DNA from: Mageeibacillus sp. UBA6976 | GTDB lineage: Bacteria > Bacillota > Clostridia > Saccharofermentanales > Saccharofermentanaceae | Assembly: GCA_002450155.1 (NCBI GenBank) | Contig: DJYO01000022.1 | Span: 66,668-130,667, forward strand | Direction of reading: 5' to 3' | Length of the DNA stretch: 64,000 nucleotides | Part shown: positions 37,063-45,938 of the stretch, piece after piece | Numbering within the stretch: position 1 is the stretch's first letter | Layout: each line of letters opens with the position of its first letter | Notes under the pieces: model-generated | The model's database searches: none | Seen by the model: the letters and a program-made list of their open reading frames with translations, nothing else | Told to the model about the DNA's origin: nothing | Translations under genes and position numbers: made by a program

Positions 37063-37099
37063 ATAACCCGGCTTAAGACCCCTTGCTTAGCCGGGTTAT
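37063..37099. terminator. bidirectional terminator between eno and the DtxR gene
   Basis: Arms ATAACCCGGCT and AGCCGGGTTAT give an 11-bp stem with a 15-base loop. TTATTTATTGG follows on the plus strand; the other strand leads out of the convergent regulator gene. Confidence 0.8.
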
Positions 37100-37117
37100 T
37101 TATTGGTTTGGAATATA

Positions 37118-37489
37118 TTACTTCTGATAGCTCTTTCTGAGCTTCTTAAGAGCCTTAAAGGTCTTGTCGCTGATGATGTGCTCGATGCGGCAGGCGTCAT
37201 CCTCGGCAGTCTTCTTATCTACACCAAGTTCGATCAGGAGCTCACTTATTACAACGTGTCTCTCATAGATCTTCTTTGCGATCTTCATACCGTCATCGGT
37301 AAGGAAGATGTGGCCCTTGTCGTTCATGGTGATGTAATTTGCTGATTTGAGTATCCCCATTGCCCTGCTGACGCTGGGCTTTGAATAACCCATATAGTTT
37401 GCAACGTCCAAAGAGCGGACTGGCGCATCCTTCTGAGACAGGATAAGGATAGTCTCAAGATACATTTCTCCGGATTCCTGAATATTCAT
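37118..37489 (-). CDS. DtxR/MntR family metal-dependent transcriptional regulator, iron-type ligands
   Basis: 123 residues: an N-terminal winged helix (about 5-60; SLDVANYMGYSKPSVSRAM is the recognition part) and a dimerisation/metal domain (about 65-123). There is no SH3-like third domain, as in MntR. Candidate ligands are Met9 (GEMYLETI), His78, Cys100, Glu103 and His104 (DACRIEHI). The Cys-x-x-Glu-His and N-terminal Met match DtxR/IdeR (Met10, Cys102, Glu105, His106), whereas MntR has Glu at the Cys position. I therefore expect an iron sensor. Three dyads in the window fit its likely operator. GGAGG lies about 11 bases before the ATG. Confidence 0.85.
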   Translation of the reverse strand: MNIQESGEMYLETILILSQKDAPVRSLDVANYMGYSKPSVSRAMGILKSANYITMNDKGHIFLTDDGMKIAKKIYERHVVISELLIELGVDKKTAEDDACRIEHIISDKTFKALKKLRKSYQK

Positions 37490-37614
37490 AAGAGCGTATT
37501 ACCTCCATATAGTTTATGGTCATTTTAACACTATATGCAAGATTTAATATATTGAAGTTTTACGACCTTGAGAATGCCGGCAATGCCCGAAAGGCTTAAG
37601 ACTGTATTATCACG

Positions 37615-38049
37615 TCAGCACTCTTCTCCGCTTAATGCCTGCTTCAGTGTCCGCCAGCCCAGGATAGCGCATTTAGCTCTGGCCGGCATATGAGATATGT
37701 CCTTAAGATACATGGCTTCATCTAAGTCCAGCAGCTCATTATCATCAGTTATCCCGCCGTCTATCATGGCAGTAAACTTGTCTGCTCTTTTTATTGCAGT
37801 CTCCTTATCAAGTCCTATGACATTATCGAACATCATGTCAGAAGAAGCCTGGGATATGGCACATCCGCAGCCGGTAAAAGACCCGTCTGTTATGATCCCG
37901 TCCTTTATCTTGAGCATGATCGTAATATCATCTCCACAGCTGGGATTTACTCCCCTGAGCTTAAGATCAGGATCTCCTATGTCCTTTTTATGGACAGGAT
38001 TGATGTTGTGGTCGTTGATTATCTCTCTGTACAGGTCTTTAAGTTCCAT
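37615..38049 (-). CDS. sufU: SUF system scaffold / zinc-dependent sulfurtransferase SufU
   Basis: 144 residues from the ATG at 38049. Zinc ligands expected at Cys38 (NPSCGDD), Asp40, Cys63 (GCGCAISQASSDMM) and Cys127 (CAILGW). In Firmicutes SufU accepts sulfur from SufS and passes it to SufBCD. Last gene of the sufCBDSU operon, 2 bp after the sufS stop. No rescue terminator with a clear T-tract is seen behind it. Confidence 0.92.
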   Translation of the reverse strand: MELKDLYREIINDHNINPVHKKDIGDPDLKLRGVNPSCGDDITIMLKIKDGIITDGSFTGCGCAISQASSDMMFDNVIGLDKETAIKRADKFTAMIDGGITDDNELLDLDEAMYLKDISHMPARAKCAILGWRTLKQALSGEEC

Positions 38050-38051
38050 GA

Positions 38052-39260
38052 TCAATACCCTAATAGCTTTCTTACATTCTTTATGCTCCTGATGAACAGC
38101 TCTGCTTCTTCAAGAGTGTTATATGCATATAGCGACAGTCTTACACATGATCCGATGCCGAGATACTGCATAAGGGGCTGGGCACAATGGTGGCCGGCTC
38201 TTACGCAGATACGATCCTCGTTAAGGATGGATGCAACATCGTGAGGATGACACCCTTCTATATTGAAGGAGATTATCCCGTTATGTTCTGAGCTTTCAGA
38301 AGAACCGTATTTAGAGATCTCCGGGATCTTGGCAAATTCATCTAAAATATAGGATGTAACAATGTTCTCCTGCGCCCGGATAAAGTCAAATCCGATGTCT
38401 TCTATATATCTTGCAGCAGCTGCTATCCCTATAGCACCTCCTAAGTTAACAGTCCCCGCCTCGAATTTATGGGGAACCTCGGCAAAGGTCGCATCCTGCC
38501 TTGTTACATAACTGATCATCTCGCCTCCCAGCATATAAGGATCCATCTGATCCAGAAGTTCCTTACGGCCATAGAGGACACCGATCCCCATGGGAGCGAG
38601 CATCTTATGTCCGGAGAAAGCATAAAGATCTGCACCAAGTTCTGATACATCCACCTTCATGTGGGCTACTGCCTGGGCTCCGTCAATAACGGTATATGCT
38701 CCCACTTCCTTTGCTCTGCTGATGATCTTGTCTACAGGGTTTACTCTGCCCCAGACATTGCTTACATGGCCTGCTGATACGATCTTTGTTTTACTGTCTA
38801 TCTTGGATAAGATCTCACTTTCCGGGATAAGGCCTGTCATGTCCGGTTCTATGTAAACAAGTTCCGCACCGGTCCTTGCGGCAAGACGCTGCCAGGGCAG
38901 TATATTGCTGTGGTGCTCTGATACTGTTATCACTATTCTTTCCCCCGGACCGGGCTTCGGGAGACACTCTGCTGCAAGATTCAAAGACTCTGTTGTATTG
39001 CGTGTAAATACTATCTCCGAAGGATCTCCTGCCCCTATAAAGGCTGCTATGGTCCTTCTGGCGGATTCATATCTTTGGGTCGCCTCCTGCGCAAGATCGT
39101 ATAATCCTCTCAAAGGATTGGCGTTAGCACTGCAATATAGATCATTTACTTCTTTTAAGACCTGTTCCGGCCTTTGGGTAGTCGCCGCATTATCAAAATA
39201 AATTGGCGCGTTATTACCTCTTAACAGCGGGAAATCTTCACGCATGGAACTTACATTCAC
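38052..39260 (-). CDS. sufS: cysteine desulfurase SufS
   Basis: 402 residues, PLP-dependent. Removes sulfur from cysteine as a persulfide. N-terminal YFDNAATTQRP, SEHHSNILPW, Lys219 in FSGHKM binding PLP, and catalytic Cys359 in RAGHHCAQP. The start is GTG at 39260, overlapping the sufD stop (GTGA), with GAGGTG 5 bases upstream. Works with SufU. Confidence 0.94.
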   Translation of the reverse strand: MNVSSMREDFPLLRGNNAPIYFDNAATTQRPEQVLKEVNDLYCSANANPLRGLYDLAQEATQRYESARRTIAAFIGAGDPSEIVFTRNTTESLNLAAECLPKPGPGERIVITVSEHHSNILPWQRLAARTGAELVYIEPDMTGLIPESEILSKIDSKTKIVSAGHVSNVWGRVNPVDKIISRAKEVGAYTVIDGAQAVAHMKVDVSELGADLYAFSGHKMLAPMGIGVLYGRKELLDQMDPYMLGGEMISYVTRQDATFAEVPHKFEAGTVNLGGAIGIAAAARYIEDIGFDFIRAQENIVTSYILDEFAKIPEISKYGSSESSEHNGIISFNIEGCHPHDVASILNEDRICVRAGHHCAQPLMQYLGIGSCVRLSLYAYNTLEEAELFIRSIKNVRKLLGY

Positions 39261-40267
39261 GATAACACCTCATCTACGATACGCTCAACCTCGCTTCTTA
39301 ATCCCTCATCAGGGATAACAGATGCGCTGCTGCTTATTCTTGATCTGACGATCAGTGCTGTTGCCGCCTTCTCGTCAAAACCTCTTGCTGCCAGATAGAA
39401 CAGTATCTCATCGGATATCTTGCCCACGCTGGCACCGTGGTTACCTTCTACATCTTCCTCTCCGCATAATATGATAGGCAGAGACTGGTTGCCGCAACCG
39501 GGAGAAAGCATGATGACATCCTCGTTCTCCGAGCCCTTAGCACCCTTGCAGCCACTCTTAAAATCCAGAGTTCCGCGGAAGATCTTGGATGCCCTGTCAA
39601 GGAGCGCTCCATCAGATCTCATGTCGCTTTGGGTATCCGGCGCAATATGCTCTGATACCATGTTGATATCAAGCCTCTGCTCTCCGTTAAGCAGATAGTC
39701 GCCGCTGGCTCTGTAATCTGCCCCCTTGCCAAGAAGGCGAACATGGGAGTCTAAATAAGATAAAGCTCCTCCCAGATCTATCCTGTTTACTTCGAAAGTT
39801 GCATCCTTCTCCAAAACAGCTCTTAAGTCATCTGCATATACCGTATCTTTATCCAAAAGCTGCACTCTTATTAGCTTAAGACCGGCGCCCTCTTCTATCA
39901 GGTATGAAGTATTATTTACTACAGTGCCTGCCGCCCTGCCTCTTGTAACCTCGACTATAGATGCCTTAACTCCTGCCGCAACTCTTATTACCCTGTGGAT
40001 GATCCCGCTGCCCTGATAGTCTATATTTATCACTGCATCGCTCTTAAGTTCAAAACTTTGGGCCTCGGATCCAAGGACCACTCCTATCCCATCGCAAAAG
40101 TATTCTTCTGCCTGGATATCAGTCTCCTTAAGCTCTCCGGAGACCATTCTTACCCTGGCATTCTCCTCACTTATCCCGGAAGGATCGATCGTGAGAGTTC
40201 CCCCGTTCATATTGAGTTTTGCAAATGTCATAGCAGTCGATGTATTTACCTTGATATCAGTATTCAT
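39257..40267 (-). CDS. sufD: Fe-S cluster assembly protein SufD
   Basis: 336 residues from the ATG at 40267 (GGGGGTG 6 bases upstream; a GTG at 40276 would lie within the SD). The right-handed beta-helix core has the SufD/SufB pattern, including SGIIHRVIRVAAG, and the C-terminal GNHGASVGKISDEILFYLAARG block common to SufB and SufD. Partner of SufB in the scaffold complex. Homologue of the neighbouring SufB but more divergent. Confidence 0.9.
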   Translation of the reverse strand: MNTDIKVNTSTAMTFAKLNMNGGTLTIDPSGISEENARVRMVSGELKETDIQAEEYFCDGIGVVLGSEAQSFELKSDAVINIDYQGSGIIHRVIRVAAGVKASIVEVTRGRAAGTVVNNTSYLIEEGAGLKLIRVQLLDKDTVYADDLRAVLEKDATFEVNRIDLGGALSYLDSHVRLLGKGADYRASGDYLLNGEQRLDINMVSEHIAPDTQSDMRSDGALLDRASKIFRGTLDFKSGCKGAKGSENEDVIMLSPGCGNQSLPIILCGEEDVEGNHGASVGKISDEILFYLAARGFDEKAATALIVRSRISSSASVIPDEGLRSEVERIVDEVLS

Positions 40268-40279
40268 ATATGTCACCCC

Positions 40280-41695
40280 CTACGCCTTGTGTCCGCTCAT
40301 CTCGATCTTGATGAGGTTATTCATCTCGACTGCATATTCCAGGGGCAGTTCCTTGGATACGGAATCTGCAAAACCGCTTACGATCAGGGCTTTGGCATCC
40401 TCCTCGGACATACCTCTGCTCATGAGGTAAAAGACTGCCTCATCACTGATCCTGCCGATCTTTGCTTCGTGTCCCACATCTGCGTCATAGGCCTGAATGT
40501 CCATAGCAGGGACAGTGTCTGCCCTTGAAATGGAATCCAGCATCAGAGAATCGCAGGAAACAGAACACTTAGAACCTTCTGCAGCCTTATTGATCACTAC
40601 TGAGCTTCTGAAAGTGCCGATCCCGCCGCTCTTGGATATGGACTTTGAAGTAATGACAGATGATGTTCTCTTACCTGTGTGGACGACTTTGCAGCCTGTA
40701 TCCAGATTCTGGCCTTCGCCTGAGAATGTAATGCCGGTATAAGTCATTGCCGAATTATCACCCTTGAGGATGGTCATAGGATAGAGATAGGAGATATGCG
40801 ATCCGAATGAACCGGATACCCACTCCATCTTGCCGCCTTCTTCTACGATGGCACGCTTGGTATTGAGATTGAACATGTTCTTGGACCAGTTCTCAATTGT
40901 CGAATAACGGAGTTTTGCATTCCTGCCAACAAAGAGCTCTACACACCCGGCATGAAGATTCGCCACATTGTACTTAGGAGCGGAGCATCCTTCGATAAAA
41001 TGCACATCTGCGCCTTCGTCAACTATTATCATCGTATGCTCGAACTGGCCTGCTCCTGCAGCATTGAGCCTGAAGTAAGACTGAAGGGGAATATCCACCT
41101 TGACGCCTTTGGGAACATAGACGAAAGACCCGCCGGACCAGACTGCTCCGTGGAGCGCTGCGTACTTGTGATCTGTAGGAGGGACGAGCTTCATAAAATG
41201 CTCTCTTACCATGTCCTCATATCCGGTCTTCATGGCAGTCTCTACATCCGTATAGATAACACCGGATCTTGCGACCTCCTCCTTGAGATTGTGGTAAACG
41301 ATCTCTGAATCATACTGCGCCCCGACTCCTGCCAGAGAGAGTCTTTCTGCCTGGGGTATTCCCAGTTTCTCAAATGTGTCCTTAATATCTTCCGGAACAT
41401 CATCCCATTTATTGCTCATATCTGACTTATGCCTTACATACGAAGCGATCCGGTCCATATCGAGTTCCTCAATGGACGGACCCCAGCAGGGCATCTTTGT
41501 ATGCTCGTAGATATCAAGGCATTTGAGCCTGAATTCCAGCATCCATTCCGGTTCATCCTTCTCTTTGGAGATCATCCTGACGATATCTTCGGTAAAGCCG
41601 TCTTGTGACCTTATAAAATCCTCTGAAGACTCTTTGAACCTAAAATCGTATCTTGTCTGATCAACGTCTCTTATAACCTTGCTTACATTATCCAT
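40280..41695 (-). CDS. sufB: Fe-S cluster assembly protein SufB
   Basis: 471 residues. The family's most conserved blocks are present: WSGGSFVYVPKGVKVDIPLQ, FEHTMIIVDEGA, WSKNMFNLNTKRA, GHEAKIGRISDEAVFYLMSRG. Forms the cluster-building surface with SufD and SufC. Its ATG overlaps the sufC stop by 8 bp and it ends 12 bp before sufD. Confidence 0.95.
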   Translation of the reverse strand: MDNVSKVIRDVDQTRYDFRFKESSEDFIRSQDGFTEDIVRMISKEKDEPEWMLEFRLKCLDIYEHTKMPCWGPSIEELDMDRIASYVRHKSDMSNKWDDVPEDIKDTFEKLGIPQAERLSLAGVGAQYDSEIVYHNLKEEVARSGVIYTDVETAMKTGYEDMVREHFMKLVPPTDHKYAALHGAVWSGGSFVYVPKGVKVDIPLQSYFRLNAAGAGQFEHTMIIVDEGADVHFIEGCSAPKYNVANLHAGCVELFVGRNAKLRYSTIENWSKNMFNLNTKRAIVEEGGKMEWVSGSFGSHISYLYPMTILKGDNSAMTYTGITFSGEGQNLDTGCKVVHTGKRTSSVITSKSISKSGGIGTFRSSVVINKAAEGSKCSVSCDSLMLDSISRADTVPAMDIQAYDADVGHEAKIGRISDEAVFYLMSRGMSEEDAKALIVSGFADSVSKELPLEYAVEMNNLIKIEMSGHKA

Positions 41696-42443
41696 CTATA
41701 TACTTCTCAAATCCGTTTCTGTTTATCTCGTCTGTAAGTTCCGGCCCGCCGGATCTTACTATCCTGCCCTTGACCAGGACATGGGCCCTGTCTACGTCAA
41801 GGGACTCAAGTATCGCTGCATTATGGGTGATTATCAGCAGCGTTCCCCCGCAGCGCTCCTTATATTCCTTGATACCGCGTGATACAGTCCTTACCGCATC
41901 AACATCAAGACCTGAATCGGTCTCATCAAGGATCGCAAGCTTAGGCTTCAGGACCAGGAGCTGCAATATCTCTGCCTTTTTCTTCTCTCCTCCGGAGAAA
42001 CCGGTATTTACATCTCTGTCTGCATATGAGACATCCATAGAAATAAGGGCCATTGCCTCTCTTAAGATCTTCTCAAATTCTGATAGCTTTATGCGCTCTC
42101 CTGTTATCTGAGCAAGAGAGCTCCTGAGAAAACTCCTCATTGATATCCCCGGAACTTCAATGGGGTTCTGGAAGGACAGGAATATGCCCTTCTGCGCCCT
42201 CTTATCTGCCGTAAGATCAGTTATATCCTCGCCATTAAATACTATCTTTCCAGAATCGATAGTATAAGCGGGGCTCCCCATGACAGTAAGGCCGAGAGTT
42301 GACTTGCCCGCTCCGTTAGGCCCCATCAGGATATGTGTTTCTCCTTCGCTTATCTTTAGATCGACATTTCTTAATATCGGTATCTTCTCTTCACCGACTG
42401 ATGTGCTGAGATTACTTATCTCCAGTATAGTTTTTGCTGACAT
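41688..42443 (-). CDS. sufC: Fe-S assembly ATPase SufC
   Basis: 251 residues, ABC-type ATPase. Walker A GPNGAGKST, signature FSGGEKKK, Walker B LAILDETDSGLD and switch His in ITHNAA. Drives conformational change of SufBD. First gene of the operon; AAAGGA lies 8 bases before the ATG. A 25-bp near-palindrome upstream is the probable regulator site. Confidence 0.95.
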   Translation of the reverse strand: MSAKTILEISNLSTSVGEEKIPILRNVDLKISEGETHILMGPNGAGKSTLGLTVMGSPAYTIDSGKIVFNGEDITDLTADKRAQKGIFLSFQNPIEVPGISMRSFLRSSLAQITGERIKLSEFEKILREAMALISMDVSYADRDVNTGFSGGEKKKAEILQLLVLKPKLAILDETDSGLDVDAVRTVSRGIKEYKERCGGTLLIITHNAAILESLDVDRAHVLVKGRIVRSGGPELTDEINRNGFEKYIDG

Positions 42444-42486
42444 ATATTCATCCTTTCCTTCAGGCTATCTTTGATAACCAGAGGAG

Positions 42487-42521
42487 AGTATAGCATATTA
42501 CCAACCATTTTGGTAGGTAAT
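42487..42521 (-). promoter_or_regulatory. suf promoter with 25-bp near-palindromic operator
   Basis: ATTACCTACCA-AAA-TGGTTGGTAAT (minus-strand reading of 42497-42521) is a palindrome with one mismatch. TATACT (-10, 42487-42492) follows 4 bases on, so the dyad covers the -35. The form suits an Rrf2/IscR-type Fe-S sensor, but no such gene is in the window. Confidence 0.6.
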
Positions 42522-42567
42522 TGTTAGACACATCTTGATTTTTCTTCCGGAGTGAAGGCCATAACGA

Positions 42568-43221
42568 TTATTGACCGGTAGTCAATTGCTGCAAGAGGAT
42601 ATTCCTCTCCCTTAACATTACGTAATGCTCATATTCGTAGATCGCTTCCCAGATCTGAGCTAGCTGCTGGCTGCCTGGTCTCTCGCCGGCAAAGATATGT
42701 ATGTCCATTGCAAGCTTCAAACAGACGTCATCCGGGATAGCTTCATAGGCAGGGCGGCGGGACCTTTTACCTATAGCTTCGCAATAAAGGACCTTCAGGA
42801 CATTTGCCATGACTTCGTAGATCCTATCCAGGGTAAACTCGTTATCTGCAACATAGAAACCCAAAAGCTCCGATGCATTAACACCCGCAAATCTACGGTC
42901 CGGGCAACCTTCGGGATCTTCTATGAGCTCGCCTAAAAAAACCATGGAAACCCGCCATCTCTTATCAATATCAAGTTCAAATCTTGCAGAAGCGTATAAG
43001 ATACATGTCCTGTTATCCGGGATGCTAGCTATACTTATCTCCAGCAGATGATCTATCAGTCTTGCTATGCTTTCTTTGGCAGCTTTTGTATATTCATTTA
43101 CCGGAAGCTCACAGGCATTCTCCTGATGCTTAGTAAATAAGCTCGCGCCATAGATCTTCAGTGTCTCGTTCACCAGTTTGTCCCGGGATAGCTCTGATAG
43201 ATGGTCTCTTACTGTCTTCAT
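42568..43221 (-). CDS. conserved hypothetical soluble protein
   Basis: 217 residues, no membrane segment or signal. It begins TVRDHLSELSRDKLVNETL, followed by helical and beta stretches (VSMVFLGELIEDPEGCPDRRFAGVN is split across the central region). No domain recognised; it faintly resembles DUF6557-like clostridial proteins. It starts divergent from nothing: same strand as the SUF operon and the dihydrouridine synthase gene behind it (45 bp). A 7-bp hairpin covers its SD. Confidence 0.6.
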   Translation of the reverse strand: MKTVRDHLSELSRDKLVNETLKIYGASLFTKHQENACELPVNEYTKAAKESIARLIDHLLEISIASIPDNRTCILYASARFELDIDKRWRVSMVFLGELIEDPEGCPDRRFAGVNASELLGFYVADNEFTLDRIYEVMANVLKVLYCEAIGKRSRRPAYEAIPDDVCLKLAMDIHIFAGERPGSQQLAQIWEAIYEYEHYVMLRERNILLQQLTTGQ

Positions 43222-43230
43222 GAAAAAACG

Positions 43231-43250
43231 ATCCTTTTTGCATAAAGGAT
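43231..43250 (-). promoter_or_regulatory. SD-sequestering hairpin before the 42568-43221 gene
   Basis: On the minus-strand mRNA the arms ATCCTTT (43244-43250) and AAAGGAT (43231-43237) enclose 6 bases. The 3' arm is the only SD-like sequence, 9 bases before the ATG, so translation could depend on opening the stem. Confidence 0.4.
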
Positions 43251-43265
43251 ACTATCTTACATGTA

Positions 43266-44231
43266 CTACAAATGTCCCAAGAGGCTATATACACAGGATT
43301 CATAATCAGCATATTTCTTGGCTTTAAGGAGCTTTTTTATATCCCGGCTATTGTCTGAAAACATTGAGCTCCAGTAAGACCAGAGTTCCTTCATCTTGTA
43401 TAAGACATTGATATCAGGCGACATTACCTTCTGATATTCGTGATATATGGTATCGTGGAACTCTTTAAACCTTGCCATATCAGTATCTTTGCTTATGCCC
43501 TTGATCTTGGAAGCAAGAGACGGATCTGTTATAAGACCTCTCCCCAGCATTACCGGGCTTAGAGGTGTTTTAAAATAAGAAGACAAGTCCTCCAGGTCTT
43601 GGGGCGTATAGATATCGCCGTTATATATCAGAGGACAAACAGCATGTTCTATCGCATAAGCAAAGTATTCCCTGCGTATCTCTCCTTTATAAAAATCTCC
43701 CCGTATCCTGGGATGCACGATCAGTTCGCTTATGGGATAAGCATTAAAGATCTCTATAAGATCAAAGAATTCCTCCGGATCGTAGTATCCAAGTCTTGTC
43801 TTGACCGATATCTTGATCCCGGCATTTTCAGAGAAGGCGTATATACCATCCAGAAAGCTTCTGAGCTTAGCTGTCTCAGGCAGAAAACCTGCTCCCTTGC
43901 CCTTTGCGCACACAGTCCCCGAAGGGCATCCGAGATTAAGATCGATCTCTTTATATCCCATATCCTGCAATTCCCCGGCAGCCATTATGAACAAGGAGGC
44001 ATCGCAGGTAAGTATCTGGGGGATCAGATTCATCCCGGTATTGTTATCCGGATCCAGATCCCTTCTGTCACGGGGCGTCATTGAGGATCTGCCTGTGGGC
44101 GATATAAAGGGTGCAAAATACTTATCTACATTTCCATAGATCTCATTATATGCGTTGCGGAATATATAACCTGTAATGCCTTCAAGAGGCGCAAAATATA
44201 TGCTTTGAGCACCCGTTTCCTGCAATCCCAA
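43266..44231 (-). CDS. tRNA-dihydrouridine synthase family protein
   Basis: 321 residues, FMN-dependent TIM barrel reducing uridine to dihydrouridine in tRNA. FAPLEGIT (13-20) is the N-terminal mark, NLGCPSGTVCAKGKGAG (99-115) carries the catalytic Cys102, then KISVKTRLGY, LIVHPRIRGD, YNGDIYTPQDL and MLGRGLITDPSL. No ATG lies near the start; TTG at 44231 or 44225 must be used, with AGG a few bases upstream. Dus subtype not determined. Confidence 0.88.
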   Translation of the reverse strand: MGLQETGAQSIYFAPLEGITGYIFRNAYNEIYGNVDKYFAPFISPTGRSSMTPRDRRDLDPDNNTGMNLIPQILTCDASLFIMAAGELQDMGYKEIDLNLGCPSGTVCAKGKGAGFLPETAKLRSFLDGIYAFSENAGIKISVKTRLGYYDPEEFFDLIEIFNAYPISELIVHPRIRGDFYKGEIRREYFAYAIEHAVCPLIYNGDIYTPQDLEDLSSYFKTPLSPVMLGRGLITDPSLASKIKGISKDTDMARFKEFHDTIYHEYQKVMSPDINVLYKMKELWSYWSSMFSDNSRDIKKLLKAKKYADYESCVYSLLGHL

Positions 44232-44292
44232 AGTCCTGCCTTATAGTTTTACTCTACTATACTATTTATTTCTCTAAACTGCGATCTGAGAA

Positions 44293-44922
44293 TTAGGGAG
44301 CAGTCTTGCGGCAAATCTCCATCTTAAAATCGCACAGTTCGTCTCCTGCTCCGATAGTCTTTGTTCTCGTAAACTTGAGGCCGGGGAGATTGCCATACTG
44401 GTAAACATCGTTGTTGCAGAATAGTATATTGATCTCGGGGCACCCTGCTTCCTTCAGATATTTATGGTAGGGACACTCCGTGATGTCCATCCTGAACTCA
44501 CCCTTTTTCTTGGGATAGAAAGTATTCTTAAAACCGGACTTAACGCTAAACATACTGTGACTGAGCTTATCCCAAATAAAAAGGAAGAAACTCTTAAATC
44601 CGGGGATCTTAGTCATCTTTGCAATGGAGCATCCCATCTTCGTCGAACGCTCCTTCATGGTCACTTTGAGGATGTCGTATGCCTCATCAGGCGCTGTTTC
44701 CTTAAGCGACAGATATATAGCAGCAGCCGGAAAGATAAAATTATCTGTATGTGCGGCAACGCCCTTGGGCAGATCCTTATGGTCTTCAAACATTTGGGCA
44801 AGCCTTGCAGTCGCATCACTCCATACCCTGGTACTCATCTCAGGGGACAAACGCCTGAATATCTCCTCCCTGATGAATCTCTTACCCTTCATCGTCTTTG
44901 CTGCTTTTGCTTTTGAATCCAT
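44293..44922 (-). CDS. ATC-hydrolase-like (PF14196-type) protein, copy 1
   Basis: 209 residues. The C-terminal domain has ITECPYHKYLKEAGCPE, FCNNDVYQYGN and FTRTKTIGAGDELCDFKME, the pattern of L-2-amino-thiazoline-4-carboxylate hydrolase-like proteins, which are common and mostly uncharacterised in Clostridia. Several Cys could form a metal or Fe-S site. The N-terminal half is helical. It is cotranscribed with a lipoprotein gene 14 bp upstream. A paralogue lies at 49759-50343. Confidence 0.7.
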   Translation of the reverse strand: MDSKAKAAKTMKGKRFIREEIFRRLSPEMSTRVWSDATARLAQMFEDHKDLPKGVAAHTDNFIFPAAAIYLSLKETAPDEAYDILKVTMKERSTKMGCSIAKMTKIPGFKSFFLFIWDKLSHSMFSVKSGFKNTFYPKKKGEFRMDITECPYHKYLKEAGCPEINILFCNNDVYQYGNLPGLKFTRTKTIGAGDELCDFKMEICRKTAP

Positions 44923-44936
44923 ATATATATCCCGCT

Positions 44937-45938
44937 TTATTCCGATCCGTGCAGAACTGTATGAAGATCTTCATCGTAAGGCAAAGCCGGATCAAACACG
45001 CTGGCAAAGCTTATACTGCCCGGGGTGTCGTTTTGACCTGTAATATTAACAAACAGCATCTCATCTTTGCCTTCGATCTCATAGAACCTTGACTGATAGT
45101 AGAATCCCGGAGTTACAGAGTCCTCTCCTATAGCGTAGGGTTCATACCCGGATAATATCTCATATGCCCCCTCTTCATCAGAGAAATCGATGGAATCTAT
45201 CAGCTGCCCGGTAAGCTGGTCTCCGCTTCCCGTAAGCTTATATACCTTATAGGCACGGCCGGCGCCTATATTTACAACGATATATCCGTCACTGTCTCCA
45301 TAGCATGCCAATATGCCGCAGTTGTATCTATAAGCCATCTCAGCATATGTGCCGTCTTCAAAATCGTACCGTTTTACACCGCTTATTCCGTCCGTATCCT
45401 GAGAATTGCTTATCTTTGTATTCATGCATTTATCGAGAGTCAGTATCCTGATCTGATTTATGCCGATCTGATCCGGATCACCTGTTACCGAATACATAGT
45501 AAGAGTAACCTGATAAACCTGCTCCGTGGTGTAGATATAGAAATCCTCATCGTAATAAGCCAGAGGGTCTGTCTTGGACCAGTTCGCATAAGTCCTGGCA
45601 CTTAAGTCCGTAGGGAGAAGACCGGTATCTGTAACATCACCTTCAAACCCTGTAACGATCTCTTCCAACAGGGCAGACGTATCTTCCATATCAAGCAGCA
45701 TATCAGAGCAAAGATCCTTTATCCCCTGCAGATCCCGGTTGTCCAATGCGGTAACAAAGCCTGCACAAACCCTCATATAGATCCCTTTTGCTTCGTAGTC
45801 TATGTCGTCCTTGTCAGTATATGCCTCATCTTTGATCTCACTGTATAACCGGTTTTCATCGAACTTGCTTGGCTTAAAGCAGGATGTCATCATAAAGATC
45901 AGAGATAATACGAGTGTAATAAGAACAGCTTTCTTCAT
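44937..45938 (-). CDS. secreted lipoprotein, DUF5104-like N-terminal domain
   Basis: 333 residues. Signal peptide with lipobox MMTSC (Cys20). The first mature domain (about 40-180) with helical start and a strand-rich part (YQVTLTMYSVTGDPDQIGI) resembles DUF5104; the rest is a beta-rich domain (YDFEDGTYAEMAYRYNCGIL, VVNIGAGRAYKVYKL). Function unknown; anchored outside the membrane. Its ATG overlaps the stop of the esterase-like gene by 4 bp. Confidence 0.6.
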   Translation of the reverse strand: MKKAVLITLVLSLIFMMTSCFKPSKFDENRLYSEIKDEAYTDKDDIDYEAKGIYMRVCAGFVTALDNRDLQGIKDLCSDMLLDMEDTSALLEEIVTGFEGDVTDTGLLPTDLSARTYANWSKTDPLAYYDEDFYIYTTEQVYQVTLTMYSVTGDPDQIGINQIRILTLDKCMNTKISNSQDTDGISGVKRYDFEDGTYAEMAYRYNCGILACYGDSDGYIVVNIGAGRAYKVYKLTGSGDQLTGQLIDSIDFSDEEGAYEILSGYEPYAIGEDSVTPGFYYQSRFYEIEGKDEMLFVNITGQNDTPGSISFASVFDPALPYDEDLHTVLHGSE

